Below the pieces are notes generated by a model. The model saw only the letters and a program-made list of their open reading frames with translations. It searched no databases and was not told the DNA's origin. A program made the translations under genes and the position numbers. A stretch of DNA of 9,427 nt from DASRAU01 sp035638075 (lineage in GTDB: Bacteria > Acidobacteriota > Polarisedimenticolia > Gp22-AA2): assembly GCA_035638075.1 (NCBI GenBank), contig DASRAU010000006.1:1-9427 (forward strand). The letters run 5' to 3'. Of this stretch, positions 1-7,589 are shown piece after piece. Position 1 is the stretch's first letter. Each line of letters begins with the position of its first letter.

Positions 1-256
1 CGCCCGCCTCTTTCGCGAGCCGGTCGTAGCCCCGCTGCGAGCCATCCGCTCCCGTCTTCACGAACGCGGGGGAGTTCAGGTAGCAGGCGAGATAGGCGTC
101 CTTGTCCTTGCGCTTGATGGCGTCGAGGTTCTTCTCGAAAAGGGAGCGGGCGGCGGCCACGTCGTCGGCGGCACCGGCAGCCGCGGCGAGGCGCCCGTCC
201 GCCGGGATCAGGAGGAAGCAGAAGACCAGCGGGAGAAGGCGTCGCAGGGTTCGCAT
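1..256 (-). CDS. Partial secreted protein, possible NTF2/DUF4440-like domain
   Basis: This leftward reading frame opens at ATG (256-254) and runs off the left edge, leaving 85 N-terminal residues. Residues 1-27 look like a Sec signal peptide: basic MRTLRR, a hydrophobic core from about residue 7 to 18, then an Ala-rich stretch suited to signal peptidase I. There is no lipobox, since C13 lies within the hydrophobic core. The mature part begins with a charged helix (about 32-60, containing LFEKNLDAIKRKDKDAYLACY) followed by a Ser/Pro-Gly-Asp segment. This resembles the first helix of NTF2-fold (SnoaL/DUF4440-type) proteins, a tentative call made from pattern alone. The start lies 16 nt after the arfB stop on the same strand, so the two are probably co-transcribed. 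I see no good Shine-Dalgarno sequence in that gap, so translation may depend on coupling. Reading-frame confidence is fair; the domain call is weak and no function can be assigned. Confidence 0.6.
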   Translation of the reverse strand, partial: MRTLRRLLPLVFCFLLIPADGRLAAAAGAADDVAAARSLFEKNLDAIKRKDKDAYLACYLNSPAFVKTGADGSQRGYDRLAKEAG

Positions 257-272
257 GGGCCGGGAGGATAGC

Positions 273-692
273 CTACTCGTCGACGCGGCGGCGCAGGGCT
301 TTGACCTCGGAGCGGTGCTTCTTGCTCTGCACCCGGCGCCGCTTCGAGCCGCGCGTGGCGCGGGTCGGCCGGCGCGTCCGCGGCACACGATACGCCGCGG
401 CGACCATCTCCCGCAGGCGAGCCAGAGCGGCGGCGCGGTTCTGCTCCAGGCTGCGCTCGGTCTGGGCCTTGATCACGATCACCCCGTCGGCGCTGATCCG
501 CCGGTCCCGCAGGGCGAGCAGGCGCTCCTTGATGTCCTCGGGCAGCGACGAGGACCGGATGTCGAAGCGCAGGTGGACGGCATTGCTGACCTTGTTGACG
601 TTCTGGCCTCCCTTCCCCTGGGCTCGGATGGCGTGGATCTCGACCTCGGTTTCGGGGGGGAGCGCGGTCGCTTCCGGGGGGACGTCGGTCAT
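273..692 (-). CDS. arfB: Alternative ribosome-rescue factor ArfB (YaeJ/ICT1-type peptidyl-tRNA hydrolase)
   Basis: ArfB rescues ribosomes stalled on mRNAs without a stop codon by hydrolysing the peptidyl-tRNA. The 139-aa product is close to the length of E. coli ArfB (about 140 aa). The catalytic GGQ lies at residues 28-30 in the release-factor signature GKGGQNVNKVSNAV, followed by HLRFDIRSSSLPE and DGVIVIKAQ, all strongly ArfB-like. From about residue 105 the C-terminus is very Arg/Lys-rich (RRPTRATRGSKRRR), matching the tail that the family inserts into the empty mRNA channel. Full release factors RF1/RF2 are much longer and have a codon-recognition domain that is absent here. The ATG start (692-690) is preceded on the minus strand by AGAGGGG (698-704), a good ribosome-binding site at about 5 nt. 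It is divergent from the nuo operon and shares its promoter region. Confidence 0.93.
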   Translation of the reverse strand: MTDVPPEATALPPETEVEIHAIRAQGKGGQNVNKVSNAVHLRFDIRSSSLPEDIKERLLALRDRRISADGVIVIKAQTERSLEQNRAAALARLREMVAAAYRVPRTRRPTRATRGSKRRRVQSKKHRSEVKALRRRVDE

Positions 693-725
693 CGCAACCC
701 CTCTTGAATCATGGCGGTGCGGCCG

Positions 726-753
726 ATTCTACTCGCGTTGACACCCTCGGAAA
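726..753 (-). promoter_or_regulatory. Possible leftward promoter for arfB
   Basis: Read on the minus strand, TAGAAT (726-731) matches the sigma70 -10 consensus at five of six positions. A poor -35, TTTCCG, lies 16 bp upstream (748-753). The predicted start is near 719, giving a leader of about 27 nt before the arfB ATG. It overlaps the -35 and spacer of the rightward nuo promoter. Only the -10 is convincing. Confidence 0.35.
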
Positions 754-767
754 GGGGGTGCTAGCAT
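738..767 (+). promoter_or_regulatory. Predicted sigma70-type promoter of the nuo operon
   Basis: A perfect -35 TTGACA (738-743) is followed by an 18-bp spacer and TAGCAT (762-767), four of six matches to the -10 consensus, with an extended -10 TG at 759-760. Transcription would start near 774, leaving a leader of about 90 nt before the nuoA GTG at 864. The spacer includes an inverted repeat (CACCCTC at 742-748 against GGGGGTG at 754-760) that reaches into the -35. No other comparable promoter is visible ahead of nuoA. Confidence 0.6.
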
Positions 768-778
768 CCCGCTTCCTG

Positions 779-808
779 TAAGCAGGCCTGCGGCGCCGGA
801 TAAGCAGG
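779..808 (+). repeat. 8-bp direct repeat TAAGCAGG near the nuo start site
   Basis: TAAGCAGG occurs at 779-786 and 801-808, 22 bp start to start, which is about two helical turns. The first copy overlaps the palindrome GCAGGCCTGC (782-791). Position just downstream of the predicted start site would suit a regulator-binding site, but an 8-bp repeat within about 90 bp can arise by chance. Confidence 0.3.
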
Positions 809-820
809 TTCACGCAACGA

Positions 821-844
821 GGGAGGCCGGGCGCCGGGCCTCCC
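821..844 (+). promoter_or_regulatory. GC-rich hairpin in the nuo leader
   Basis: GGGAGGCC (821-828) and GGCCTCCC (837-844) form a perfect 8-bp stem with an 8-nt loop (829-836) containing the palindrome GGCGCC (830-835). No U-run follows, so it is not a typical intrinsic terminator. It ends 19 nt before the nuoA GTG and could affect translation or message stability. Rest of the leader: no ORF and no known riboswitch recognised. Confidence 0.4.
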
Positions 845-863
845 CTCCGGGTGTCGAAGCCGG

Positions 864-1217
864 GTGATCGACTACATTCCCATCGGTCTGCAAGCGGCCC
901 TGGCCCTGGTCCTCGCCGGGGTGATCCTGACGCTCGCGACGCTGCTCGGCCGCCCGACGCGCAGTCGCACCGATCTCTCGCCTTACGAGTGCGGCGTCGA
1001 CCAGCTCGACGTCTCCGACAAGCCGGTCACGGTGCGCTTCTACATGGTGGCGATGCTGTTCATCCTGTTCGACATCGAGGCGGCGTTCCTCTATCCCTGG
1101 GCCACGGTGTTCCGCGACCTGGGGGTGCGCGGCTTCACCGGGATGCTGGTCTTCCTCGCGGTGCTGGTGGTCGGCTACCTCTATTGCTGGCGGCGCGGCG
1201 CCCTCGAGTGGGACTGA
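864..1217 (+). CDS. nuoA: NADH-quinone oxidoreductase subunit A
   Basis: NuoA is a small membrane subunit of complex I at the junction of the membrane and peripheral arms, next to NuoH and the quinone channel. The 117-aa product shows the family pattern: a first membrane helix (about 6-28), the loop motif SPYECGVD (39-46), the conserved KPVTVRFYMVAMLFILFD run (53-70) leading to IEAAFLYPWA (71-80), a third helix (about 91-107) and the closing YCWRRGALEWD. GTG 864 is the first canonical start codon after the in-frame stop at 801, and it gives the usual N-terminal length. The ribosome-binding site is weak (GAAG at 856-859). It is first in the operon, and nuoC follows after a single base where nuoB would normally sit. 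Confidence 0.97.
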   Translation: MIDYIPIGLQAALALVLAGVILTLATLLGRPTRSRTDLSPYECGVDQLDVSDKPVTVRFYMVAMLFILFDIEAAFLYPWATVFRDLGVRGFTGMLVFLAVLVVGYLYCWRRGALEWD

Positions 1218-1218
1218 C

Positions 1219-1761
1219 ATGAACGGCCCTTACATCGATCCACATCCGCCGCGGCACCTCGTGGATCTGCTGCGCGCCCGCTTCCCCGAGACGGGCCTCC
1301 TGTCCGAGGAGTTCCGCGGCGAGATCACGGTCACGCTGCCGGCGGAGCGGCTGGTGGACGCGGCTTTCTTCCTGCGCGACGACCCGCAGTGCGCCTTCGA
1401 CATGCCGATCGCCTGCGTCGCGGTCCACTTCCTCGAAGGCGAGTTCGAGCACGACGTGATGTGGCAGATCTACTCGCTGGAGAAGAACCACCGGCTGCGG
1501 CTGAAGCTGCGCCTGCGTCCCGGCGAGACGGCCCCCAGCCTCACCTCCGTCTGGGCGGGCACCAACTGGACCGAGCGCGAGCAGTACGACCTGGTCGGCG
1601 TGCGCTTCACCGGGCATCCCGACCTGCGCCGCATCATCATGCCGGAGGACTACCCCGACCATCCGCTGCGCAAGGACTTCGACGTCGAGGGCGGCCCGTC
1701 CTCGCTCGACCCCGACGGGCGCCCCGCGTCGCCGGGCTTCCGCGACATGGAGCACGCGTGA
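1219..1761 (+). CDS. nuoC: NADH-quinone oxidoreductase subunit C
   Basis: NuoC (30-kDa subunit family) is a hydrophilic subunit that packs against NuoD at the base of the peripheral arm and carries no cofactor. At 180 aa it is a stand-alone NuoC, not the NuoCD fusion of E. coli. Family hallmarks are HDVMWQIYSLEKNHRLRLK (78-96), NWTEREQYDLVGVRFTGHPD (116-135) and LRRIIMPEDYPDHPLRKDF (136-154). The tail (about 155-180) is Gly/Pro/Asp-rich and probably flexible. ATG 1219 follows the nuoA stop by one base, with a weak GGGA (1210-1213) upstream, so translation is likely coupled to nuoA. Its 3' end overlaps the nuoD GTG by four bases (GTGA, 1758-1761). In the standard order nuoB would lie between this gene and nuoA. 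Confidence 0.96.
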   Translation: MNGPYIDPHPPRHLVDLLRARFPETGLLSEEFRGEITVTLPAERLVDAAFFLRDDPQCAFDMPIACVAVHFLEGEFEHDVMWQIYSLEKNHRLRLKLRLRPGETAPSLTSVWAGTNWTEREQYDLVGVRFTGHPDLRRIIMPEDYPDHPLRKDFDVEGGPSSLDPDGRPASPGFRDMEHA

Positions 1762-3017
1762 GCGAGCCTTCGACGAAGCCGCCGGTGGTAGACCTCACGC
1801 CCCATCCTCCGGCGATGCCGGTGGAGCACCCGATCCCGGAGGATTCGCTCGGCAACGAGGAGATGGTCCTCAACATGGGGCCGCAGCATCCCTCGACCCA
1901 CGGCGTGCTGCGGCTGGTGGTCACGCTGGAAGGCGAGACGGTGAAGTCGATCGTCCCGCACGTCGGGTACCTGCACCGCGGCATGGAGAAGATCGCCGAG
2001 GGGATGACCTACAACCAGTTCGTCCCCTACACCGACCGGATGGACTACCTCGCGCCGCTGTCGACGAACGTCGGCTACATCACGGCGGTCGAGAAGCTGA
2101 TGAACATCACGGTGACGCCGCGCTGCCGCGTCATCCGCGTCCTGTGCTGCGAGCTGGCGCGCATCTCGGCGCACCTGCTGTGGCTCGGCACCGGCGCCCT
2201 CGACCTCGGCGCCGCCACCGTCTTCTTCCACACCTTCCGCGAGCGCGAGACCCTCTACAACATCATCGAGTCGCTCACCGGCGGCCGCCTCACGACGTCG
2301 TACCCGCGCGTCGGCGGCCTGGCCCGCGACATCCCGGCCGGGTGGACGAAGCAGGTGGCCGACTTCTGCGCCTCGTTCCCGAAGGTGCTCGACGAGCTGG
2401 ACGAGCTCCTGACCGGCAACACCATCTGGATGGGCCGCACCCAGGGGGTCGGCCGGATCAGCGCGAAGGACGCCATCGCGCTCGGCATGACCGGCCCGAA
2501 CCTGCGCGGCTGCGGCATCGCCTACGACGTGCGCAAGACCGAGCCGTACCTCGAGTACGAGACGTACGAGTTCGACGTGCCGGTCGGAACCCAGGGGGAC
2601 GTGTTCGACCGCTACCTGGTCCGGCTCGAGGAGATGCGCCAGTCGGTGCGCATCCTCGACCAGGCGCTCCAGCGCCTCCCCGAGGGTCCGATCAACATCG
2701 ACGACCCGAAGATCGTGCTGCCCCCCAAGAAGGGCGTCCTGACCAAGATGGAGGAGCTGATCCAGCAGTTCATGGTCGTGACCGAGGGCTTCCCCGCCCC
2801 GGTGGGCGAGTCGTACCACGCCATCGAAGCCCCCAAGGGGGAGCTCGGCTTCTACATCCGCAGCACCGGCGGCAAGTCGCCCTACCGGCTGCACGTCCGC
2901 TCGCCGTCGTTCGTCTCGCTGCAGGCGATCGAGCTCATGGCGAAGGGCGGACTCGTGTCGGACCTGATCGCCATCATCGCGAGCCTCGACCCGGTGATGG
3001 GAGAGGTGGACCGGTGA
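1758..3017 (+). CDS. nuoD: NADH-quinone oxidoreductase subunit D
   Basis: NuoD (49-kDa subunit family, related to the large subunit of NiFe hydrogenases) forms much of the quinone-binding pocket with NuoB. The 419-aa product has NMGPQHPSTHGVLRL (39-53), GYLHRGMEK (70-78), PYTDRMDYLAPL (90-101) and the conserved ending ASLDPVMGEVDR. H48 and Y97 correspond by motif and by their 49-residue spacing to the quinone-headgroup ligands His59 and Tyr108 of the bovine subunit, so the quinone site looks intact. The frame stays open upstream to 1389, but that part lies inside nuoC. GTG 1758 is chosen because it overlaps the nuoC stop (GTGA), has GGAG at 1749-1752 and gives normal length; an ATG 19 codons further in is possible. 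The N-terminal 35 residues are Pro-rich and poorly conserved. The end overlaps nuoE by GTGA. Confidence 0.96.
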   Translation: MSEPSTKPPVVDLTPHPPAMPVEHPIPEDSLGNEEMVLNMGPQHPSTHGVLRLVVTLEGETVKSIVPHVGYLHRGMEKIAEGMTYNQFVPYTDRMDYLAPLSTNVGYITAVEKLMNITVTPRCRVIRVLCCELARISAHLLWLGTGALDLGAATVFFHTFRERETLYNIIESLTGGRLTTSYPRVGGLARDIPAGWTKQVADFCASFPKVLDELDELLTGNTIWMGRTQGVGRISAKDAIALGMTGPNLRGCGIAYDVRKTEPYLEYETYEFDVPVGTQGDVFDRYLVRLEEMRQSVRILDQALQRLPEGPINIDDPKIVLPPKKGVLTKMEELIQQFMVVTEGFPAPVGESYHAIEAPKGELGFYIRSTGGKSPYRLHVRSPSFVSLQAIELMAKGGLVSDLIAIIASLDPVMGEVDR

Positions 3018-3495
3018 GCACGGCGACGCGGGCGGTGTCGGTGGAGACCGAGAAAAAGATCGATGCGCTCCTGACCAAATACCCGCGCAAGTCGTCGGCG
3101 CTGCTGCCGGCGCTCTACGCCGTGCAGGAAGAGCACGGCTGGGTGCCGGAGGAGGCCCAGGACTTCGTCGCGGGCAAGCTCGGCGTGTCGCCGGCCTTCG
3201 TCGCCGGGGTGGTGTCCTTCTACACGATGTTCCACCGCAAGCCGGTGGGCAGGCACCACTTCCAGATCTGCCGCACGCTGTCGTGCATGCTGCGCGGCTC
3301 GCACGAGGTGATGGCGCGCCTCGAGCAGAAGCTGGGCATCGCGCGCGGCGCGGTGACCCCCGACGGCCGCTTCTCGCTGCAGTTCGTCGAGTGCCTCGGC
3401 GCCTGCGACACGGCGCCCTGCGCGCAGGTCAACGACGACGACGTCCCGCTGCTCGACGCCGCGAAGGTGGACGAGCTGCTCGCGAGGCTCAAGTA

Positions 3496-3496
<1 letters not shown>
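3014..3496 (+). CDS. nuoE: NADH-quinone oxidoreductase subunit E
   Basis: NuoE (24-kDa family) has a thioredoxin-like fold and holds the [2Fe-2S] cluster N1a next to the FMN of NuoF. The 160-aa product has the helical N-terminal region with ALLPALYAVQEEHGW (29-43) and GVVSFYTMF (65-73). Cluster ligands follow: C86 and C91 in CRTLSC, and C127 and C131 in ECLGAC, the family pattern C-x4-C then C-x3-C. The GTG start at 3014 overlaps the nuoD stop in GTGA; the frame is open further upstream, but only inside nuoD. The stop overlaps the nuoF ATG (TAATG), so NuoD, E and F are probably translationally coupled. HndA-type hydrogenase subunits share this fold, but the operon makes complex I the clear assignment. 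Confidence 0.95.
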
Positions 3497-4785
<1,289 letters not shown>

Positions 4786-4792
4786 GCGAGAC

Positions 4793-6517
4793 ATGCCCGA
4801 GCCGACACAACCCCCGCCGCCCGCGAAGCCGGGTTCGGCGCCCGCCGCGGCTCCGGCCATCGAGCTGCCGGCGGCCGGTCCGGACGAAGTCGCGCTGCTC
4901 GTCGACGAGCGCCCCGTGGTGGTGAAGAAGGGGACGTCCGTCCTGCAGGCGGCCGAAAGGCTGGGCATCGCCGTGCCGCACTACTGCTACCACCCGGGCC
5001 TGACGGTCGCCGGCAACTGCCGCATGTGCTTCGTCGAGATCGAGAAGATGCCGAAGCTGCAGATCGGCTGCGCCACGCAGGCTATGCAGGGGATGGTGGT
5101 GCGCACCGCCAACCCGCGCGTCAAGGCGGCGCGCGAGTCGATCATGGAGTTCCTGCTCATCAACCATCCGCTCGACTGCCCGATCTGCGACCAGGCGGGC
5201 GAGTGCCGCCTGCAGCAGTACGCCAACGCCTATGGTCGTGGCGAGAGCCGCTTCGTCGAGGAGAAGATCCACCACGACAAGGGCGTGCCGATCGGCCCGC
5301 GCGTCGTCTTCGACGGCGAGCGCTGCATCAAGTGCACCCGCTGCATCCGCTTCTGCGACGAGGTGTCGAAGACGCACGAGCTGGGGCTCTTCGAGCGCGG
5401 CGGCCACGCCATCATCGGCACCTTCCCGGGAAAATCGCTCGACAACGACTACTCGGGCAACACCGTGGACATCTGCCCGGTCGGAGCGCTCACCTGGAAG
5501 CCGTTCCGCTTCCAGGCGCGCGTCTGGTTCCTGCGCAACGTCCCGTCGGTCTGCACCGGCTGCGCGCGCGGCTGCAACGTGGAGCTGGCCGTCTACGATC
5601 ACCGCATCCACCGGATCACGCCGCGCCGCAACGCCGCGGTCAACGACTACTGGATGTGCGACCTCGGACGCCAGACGTACGAGAAGCTCTATGACCGGCC
5701 GCGCCTCGAGCGCCCGGCGGTGCGCGCCGCGGGTGCGGCGGCCCCCGCGGTGCTTCCGTCGCCCGAGGCGGTCGACCGGGCGGCCGCGCTGCTGCGCGAG
5801 ACCGTGACGCGGCACGGCGCCGCGAGCGTCGCGGCGATCGTCTCCGCGCGCCTCACCCTCGAGGACCTCTTCATGGCCCGCCAGGCGCTCAGGCAGGCGG
5901 GCATCACCCGTGTCGTGGTGCCGCCGCACGAGTCGGGCGAGGACGACGCGCTCCTGCTGCGCCGCGACAAGACGCCCAACGCGCGCGGCGCCGAGCTCGT
6001 CGGCTTCGGCCGGCCCGACGCCGCCGCCACCGCGAAGCTCGCGGGGGACATCGCGGCCGGGCACGTCCACGGACTGGTCGTCGTCGGCGAGGATCCGGTC
6101 GGCGACGGCGTCCTGAAGGCGGATCGGCTCGCGACGATCGAGGCGCTCGTCGTCATCGACGCCTGGCAGACCGAAACCGCGAAGGCGGCGCACGTCGCGC
6201 TGCCGGCCACGGGTCCCTACGAGGCGGACGGCGTCGTGGTGAATTTCCAGGGCCACGCGCAGCGGCTGCGGCGCGGCGTTCCGGCCCCGGCCCTGGCCGA
6301 GCCGTCGTGGCGCTGGCTGCGCGAGCTGGGGCGGCGCTTCGGCCTCGCCGGCTCGTGGACCACCGCCTCGGCCGTCTTCGACCAGGCGGCCGCCGAGCTG
6401 AAGCCGCTGGCGTCGCTGTCGTGGCGGAGTCTCGGCGGCGACGGTCATCGACTCGTGTCCACCGAGGCGGGCCCGGTGTCGGGAGCGCCCGCGGGCACCC
6501 AGGCCCTGGAACCGTAG
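4793..6517 (+). CDS. nuoG: NADH-quinone oxidoreductase subunit G, short form with N7 site
   Basis: NuoG carries the first part of the Fe-S wire after NuoF. The 574-aa product starts with a Pro/Ala-rich, probably disordered tail (about 1-30), then a ferredoxin-like domain. Visible ligands: N1b at C65, C76, C79, C93; N5 at H125, C129, C132, C138; N4 at C178, C181, C184, C228; and a CxxCxxxC set C254, C257, C261 with C289, matching the N7 site found in some bacterial NuoG. The molybdopterin-oxidoreductase-like part that follows is much reduced: about 285 residues after C289, against totals near 780-900 aa in Thermus and E. coli. ATG 4793 is chosen because the frame upstream lies inside nuoF; AGAGAGG (4775-4781) is a loosely spaced ribosome site. 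Sequence after residue 310 is Ala/Arg-rich and less conserved. nuoH follows after 17 nt. Confidence 0.95.
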   Translation: MPEPTQPPPPAKPGSAPAAAPAIELPAAGPDEVALLVDERPVVVKKGTSVLQAAERLGIAVPHYCYHPGLTVAGNCRMCFVEIEKMPKLQIGCATQAMQGMVVRTANPRVKAARESIMEFLLINHPLDCPICDQAGECRLQQYANAYGRGESRFVEEKIHHDKGVPIGPRVVFDGERCIKCTRCIRFCDEVSKTHELGLFERGGHAIIGTFPGKSLDNDYSGNTVDICPVGALTWKPFRFQARVWFLRNVPSVCTGCARGCNVELAVYDHRIHRITPRRNAAVNDYWMCDLGRQTYEKLYDRPRLERPAVRAAGAAAPAVLPSPEAVDRAAALLRETVTRHGAASVAAIVSARLTLEDLFMARQALRQAGITRVVVPPHESGEDDALLLRRDKTPNARGAELVGFGRPDAAATAKLAGDIAAGHVHGLVVVGEDPVGDGVLKADRLATIEALVVIDAWQTETAKAAHVALPATGPYEADGVVVNFQGHAQRLRRGVPAPALAEPSWRWLRELGRRFGLAGSWTTASAVFDQAAAELKPLASLSWRSLGGDGHRLVSTEAGPVSGAPAGTQALEP

Positions 6518-6534
6518 GGAGACCGAGAAACCGC

Positions 6535-7572
6535 GTGGATCCGCGCCTCCCAGCCCTGCTCATCGAATCGTCGGCGAAGATCGCCCTCATCTTCTTCGTC
6601 AACCTGACGGCGGTCGCCTACCTGACGTGGCTCGAGCGCCGCGTCTCCGCCTGGATCCAGGATCGCCGCGGGCCGAACCGCGTCGGTCCGTTCGGGTTGC
6701 TGCAGCCGCTCGCCGACGGGATCAAGTTCATCTTCAAGGAGGCGATCACGCCTCCCCAGGCGCACGTCGTCCTGTACCTGCTGGCGCCGGTGATCATCTT
6801 CGTCCCCGCGATGGCGACGTTCTCGGTGATCCCGTTCGGCCCGACGCTCGAGCTGTTCGGCCGCACCATTCCCCTGCACGTGGCCGACGTGGACAGCGGC
6901 GTGCTCGTCATCCTCGGGCTGTCGTCGCTCGGCGTCTACGGTGTGGCGCTCGCCGGCTGGTCGTCGAACAACAAGTACTCGCTCCTCGGCGGGCTGCGCT
7001 CCTCGGCGCAGCTCATCTCCTACGAGATGGCGCTCGGCTTCTCCATCGTCGGCGTGCTGATGGCGACCGGCTCCCTGCGGCTGACCGACGTGGTCACGCA
7101 CCAGATGGAGCACGGCTGGAACATCCTGTGGCAGTTCCCGGGGTTCCTCATCTTCCTCATCTCCGCCTTCGCCGAGACCAACCGGCTGCCGTTCGACCTG
7201 CCGGAGGCGGAGAGCGAGCTCGTGGCCGGGTACCACACCGAGTACTCGGGCATGCGCTTCTCGATGTTCTACATGGCCGAGTACGCCAACATGATCACCG
7301 CCTCGGCGCTGGCGGTGACGATGTACTTCGGCGGCTACCACGTGCCGGGATTGCAGGCGCTGAACCTGTCGCCGAATCTCGCCGCGATCGTGCAGGTGGC
7401 CGCCTTCGCGGCGAAGACCGCGGTGTTCCTGTTCATCTACGTCTGGGTGCGCTGGACCCTGCCGCGCTTCCGCTACGACCAGCTCATGAACCTCGGCTGG
7501 AAGGGACTGCTGCCGCTGGCCATGGCGCACATCCTGTGGGTCGCCTTCATCGTGCTGATGGGTTGGGCGTAA
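6535..7572 (+). CDS. nuoH: NADH-quinone oxidoreductase subunit H
   Basis: NuoH (ND1 family) anchors the peripheral arm to the membrane and forms the quinone entry channel and the start of the proton pathway. The 345-aa product is of typical length with about eight hydrophobic segments. Signatures are TWLERRVSAWIQDRRGPNRV (31-50), then LQPLADGIKFIFKE (56-69), SYEMALGFSI (162-171), and FAETNRLPFDLPEAESELVA (212-231) followed by YHTEYSG (233-239), the acidic cytoplasmic loop by the quinone site. The start is GTG 6535, with GGGAG (6517-6521) rather far upstream; the open frame further upstream lies within nuoG. The stop TAA (7570-7572) overlaps an ATG at 7572. In the standard order nuoI would follow, but nuoJ comes directly. 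Confidence 0.97.
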   Translation: MDPRLPALLIESSAKIALIFFVNLTAVAYLTWLERRVSAWIQDRRGPNRVGPFGLLQPLADGIKFIFKEAITPPQAHVVLYLLAPVIIFVPAMATFSVIPFGPTLELFGRTIPLHVADVDSGVLVILGLSSLGVYGVALAGWSSNNKYSLLGGLRSSAQLISYEMALGFSIVGVLMATGSLRLTDVVTHQMEHGWNILWQFPGFLIFLISAFAETNRLPFDLPEAESELVAGYHTEYSGMRFSMFYMAEYANMITASALAVTMYFGGYHVPGLQALNLSPNLAAIVQVAAFAAKTAVFLFIYVWVRWTLPRFRYDQLMNLGWKGLLPLAMAHILWVAFIVLMGWA

Positions 7573-7589
7573 TGACGGAGTGGGCCTGA
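7572..7589 (+). other. Five-codon frame (MTEWA) at the position of the missing nuoI
   Basis: ATG 7572-7574 overlaps the nuoH stop as TAATG. The frame reads five codons to TGA 7587-7589, which overlaps the nuoJ ATG as TGATG. It links both neighbours exactly where nuoI is expected. It could be a coupling device, a scar of a deleted nuoI, or chance in a short gap; nothing shows it is translated. It contains the GGAG (7577-7580) that probably serves nuoJ. Confidence 0.2.

Noticed and set aside
273..692. Release factor RF1/RF2 fragment
   Set aside because: The GGQ domain is shared, but the product has full ArfB length, a basic ArfB tail and a proper start, with no sign of a codon-recognition domain or truncation.
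742..760. Inverted repeat as an intrinsic terminator
   Set aside because: It sits between divergent genes and inside a promoter spacer, with no U-run after it on either strand.
1389..1757. Upstream extension of the nuoD frame
   Set aside because: Lies wholly inside nuoC, has Arg-rich low-quality sequence, and GTG 1758 gives the normal NuoD length with a GTGA overlap.
1219..3017. NuoCD fusion
   Set aside because: A clear stop ends nuoC at 1761 and nuoD restarts in another frame by the GTGA overlap; these are two proteins.
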